From Eggerthella timonensis (GTDB lineage Bacteria; Actinomycetota; Coriobacteriia; Coriobacteriales; Eggerthellaceae), in the NCBI RefSeq assembly GCF_900184265.1, contig NZ_FXXA01000002.1:3145983-3209982 (forward strand): a DNA stretch of 64,000 nucleotides, read 5' to 3'. Position 1 is the first letter of the stretch; every line of letters begins with the position of its first letter. Position numbers and translations under genes: made by a program. Shown here piece after piece: positions 63,069-64,000 of this stretch. The notes under the pieces are model-generated. The model ran no database searches. It worked only from the letters and a program-made list of their open reading frames with translations, and was not told where the DNA came from.

Positions 63069-64000
63069 CGCCGCACTCCTCCCAAATCGACCGAACGTTG
63101 CGGCTTCTCGCAATCGGGAACAAGCGGATCGCCCGCATACTTTTCGAAGGTGCAGGCATAGTTGTTGTATCCCGTCACCGCCATGCCGCTCACCACCGGG
63201 CCGCAGAGCACGTTGTCGGCACCGCCCAAGTCGTATTCCTCGCCCTCGTCAAGGTCGACCCATGAGCCATGCGGAACGCCCACCATGCCGGGCATGACCG
63301 TCTCGAGCACGCTCGCCGTACGTACGATTTTGCCGAACGCGTTGTAGACGCACACCGCATCGCCGCTGACGATGCCCTTCTCCTCCGCATCCGCCCTGCT
63401 GATGTACACGGGATTCGGCCAGGCTTCCCGCAACCATGCGACGTTGTCGAGCACGCTGTGCGAACGGCGGTAATAATGTGGGTTGTACGCCACGTATGGA
63501 TACGCCGCCTGCTCTTCCGGCGCATGGTCGCTCGAACCCGTTTCATCGCCTCCGATTGCAGAACGGTACGTTGGATACGGCTTGAAGTCGTCCGAGAAGC
63601 CGAACCCTGCAATCGCATCGGCTTTCCATTGACAGTAAATTTCCAACTTGCCCGACGCGCTTGGCAGCGGGTGGCCGTTCGGATCCTCAACGAACTCCCG
63701 ATATGCGACGAAACCGTAGCCGTCGTCTTCCCGACGCTCCACCTGATAGCAGCCGTCCGTCAAAAACGTATCCAGCGCGACGCGACCTTCTTGAGGGGAG
63801 CCCTCGCATTCCCATGCCTTCAGATCGTCTTCCGTGACCGTAACAAGCGGCTCTGGCTTTCCCTGCTCGTTTATGACCGTTGATCCGAGAATCTGATTCA
63901 TGAACTGCTGCTTTTCCGAAAGCGGGTAGACGACGCTCGGATCAAGGCCCAACGCCTTCGCCAAGCCGACCCCGATCTCCTGATCGGTCTTCGCCTCGAA
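63065..64000 (-). CDS. DmsA-like molybdopterin oxidoreductase, module 3, C-terminal part (cut by window edge)
   Basis: The 311 visible residues match the C-terminal thirds of the two complete DmsA-like proteins: FEAKTDQEIGVGLAKAL at the edge, then YVAYNPHYYRRSHSVLDN, PNPVYISRADAEEKG and GVPHGSWVDLDEGEEYD near the end. The frame is open to base 64000, so the N-terminal part with the Tat signal and cluster motif is outside the window. It is followed by a coupled DmsB-like gene, then a heme kinase and regulator, the same order as module 1. Confidence 0.95.
   Translation of the reverse strand, partial: FEAKTDQEIGVGLAKALGLDPSVVYPLSEKQQFMNQILGSTVINEQGKPEPLVTVTEDDLKAWECEGSPQEGRVALDTFLTDGCYQVERREDDGYGFVAYREFVEDPNGHPLPSASGKLEIYCQWKADAIAGFGFSDDFKPYPTYRSAIGGDETGSSDHAPEEQAAYPYVAYNPHYYRRSHSVLDNVAWLREAWPNPVYISRADAEEKGIVSGDAVCVYNAFGKIVRTASVLETVMPGMVGVPHGSWVDLDEGEEYDLGGADNVLCGPVVSGMAVTGYNNYACTFEKYAGDPLVPDCEKPQRSVDLGGVRR

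Overview
This window looks like the chromosome of an anaerobic, high-GC member of the Eggerthellaceae (Coriobacteriia), most likely Eggerthella or a close relative. The evidence is the high GC content with strong Shine-Dalgarno sequences, LuxR-type regulators carrying membrane domains, Tat-exported FAD (and FAD/FMN) reductases of the fumarate-reductase superfamily, and repeated DmsA/DmsB-like molybdoenzyme modules with TorD chaperones and heme-binding sensor kinases. The genus assignment is inference from gene content, not from a database match.

Layout. 0-1.2 kb: an edge-truncated membrane-anchored protein and a LuxR-family membrane regulator. 1.3-9.6 kb: a tightly coupled five-gene ABC operon (two MalF/MalG-type permeases, a HlyD/MacA-like adaptor, a MacB/FtsX-like membrane protein, a MalK-type ATPase) meeting tail-to-tail a lipoprotein that fuses a propeller-like domain to a solute-binding protein, then an exported protein of unknown function. 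Two nearly identical CRP/FNR-type palindromes with matching promoters tie these units into one regulon. 9.6-10.9 kb: an AbiEi-like gene bracketed by two long perfect hairpins. 10.9-28.4 kb: nadK, murJ (with a triplicated N-terminal motif), a LysR regulator, two FAD reductases, asnB, a Schlafen/AlbA-type regulator, an ATP-grasp ligase, a 12-TM LuxR regulator, map and a ferritin-like protein. 28.4-34.8 kb: an SPFH protein with a ribbon-helix-helix protein, two perfect parS sites, and the conserved tRNA-Tyr/Thr/Met-tuf-rpmG-tRNA-Trp-secE-nusG-rplK-rplA block. 34.9-47.7 kb: a DNA-deoxyinosine glycosylase-like gene, a PEBP gene, an NlpC/P60 hydrolase, a Na+/proline-type symporter, an aminotransferase, an acyl-CoA ligase-like enzyme and a giant Lhr-type helicase.

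47.8-64 kb is a respiratory island with three DmsA/DmsB-type molybdoenzyme modules. Two of them (the outer ones) are followed by a heme-c-type (CxxCH) sensor kinase and an OmpR-family response regulator, giving a repeated order A-B-kinase-regulator. The middle module is followed by TorD and a radical SAM protein whose start overlaps the torD stop. No NrfD/DmsC membrane anchor is present anywhere in the island. The arrangement suggests extracytoplasmic reductases whose expression is set by heme-based redox or ligand sensing, with shared maturation proteins in the middle. Their substrates cannot be read from the sequence.

Most genes are ordinary chromosomal genes. The most unusual features are the hybrid ABC locus with its twin palindromic promoters, the hairpin-flanked AbiEi-like gene, the 27-bp palindrome between a FAD/FMN reductase and a membrane LuxR regulator, the murJ motif repeats, the parS pair, and the TorD-coupled radical SAM protein.
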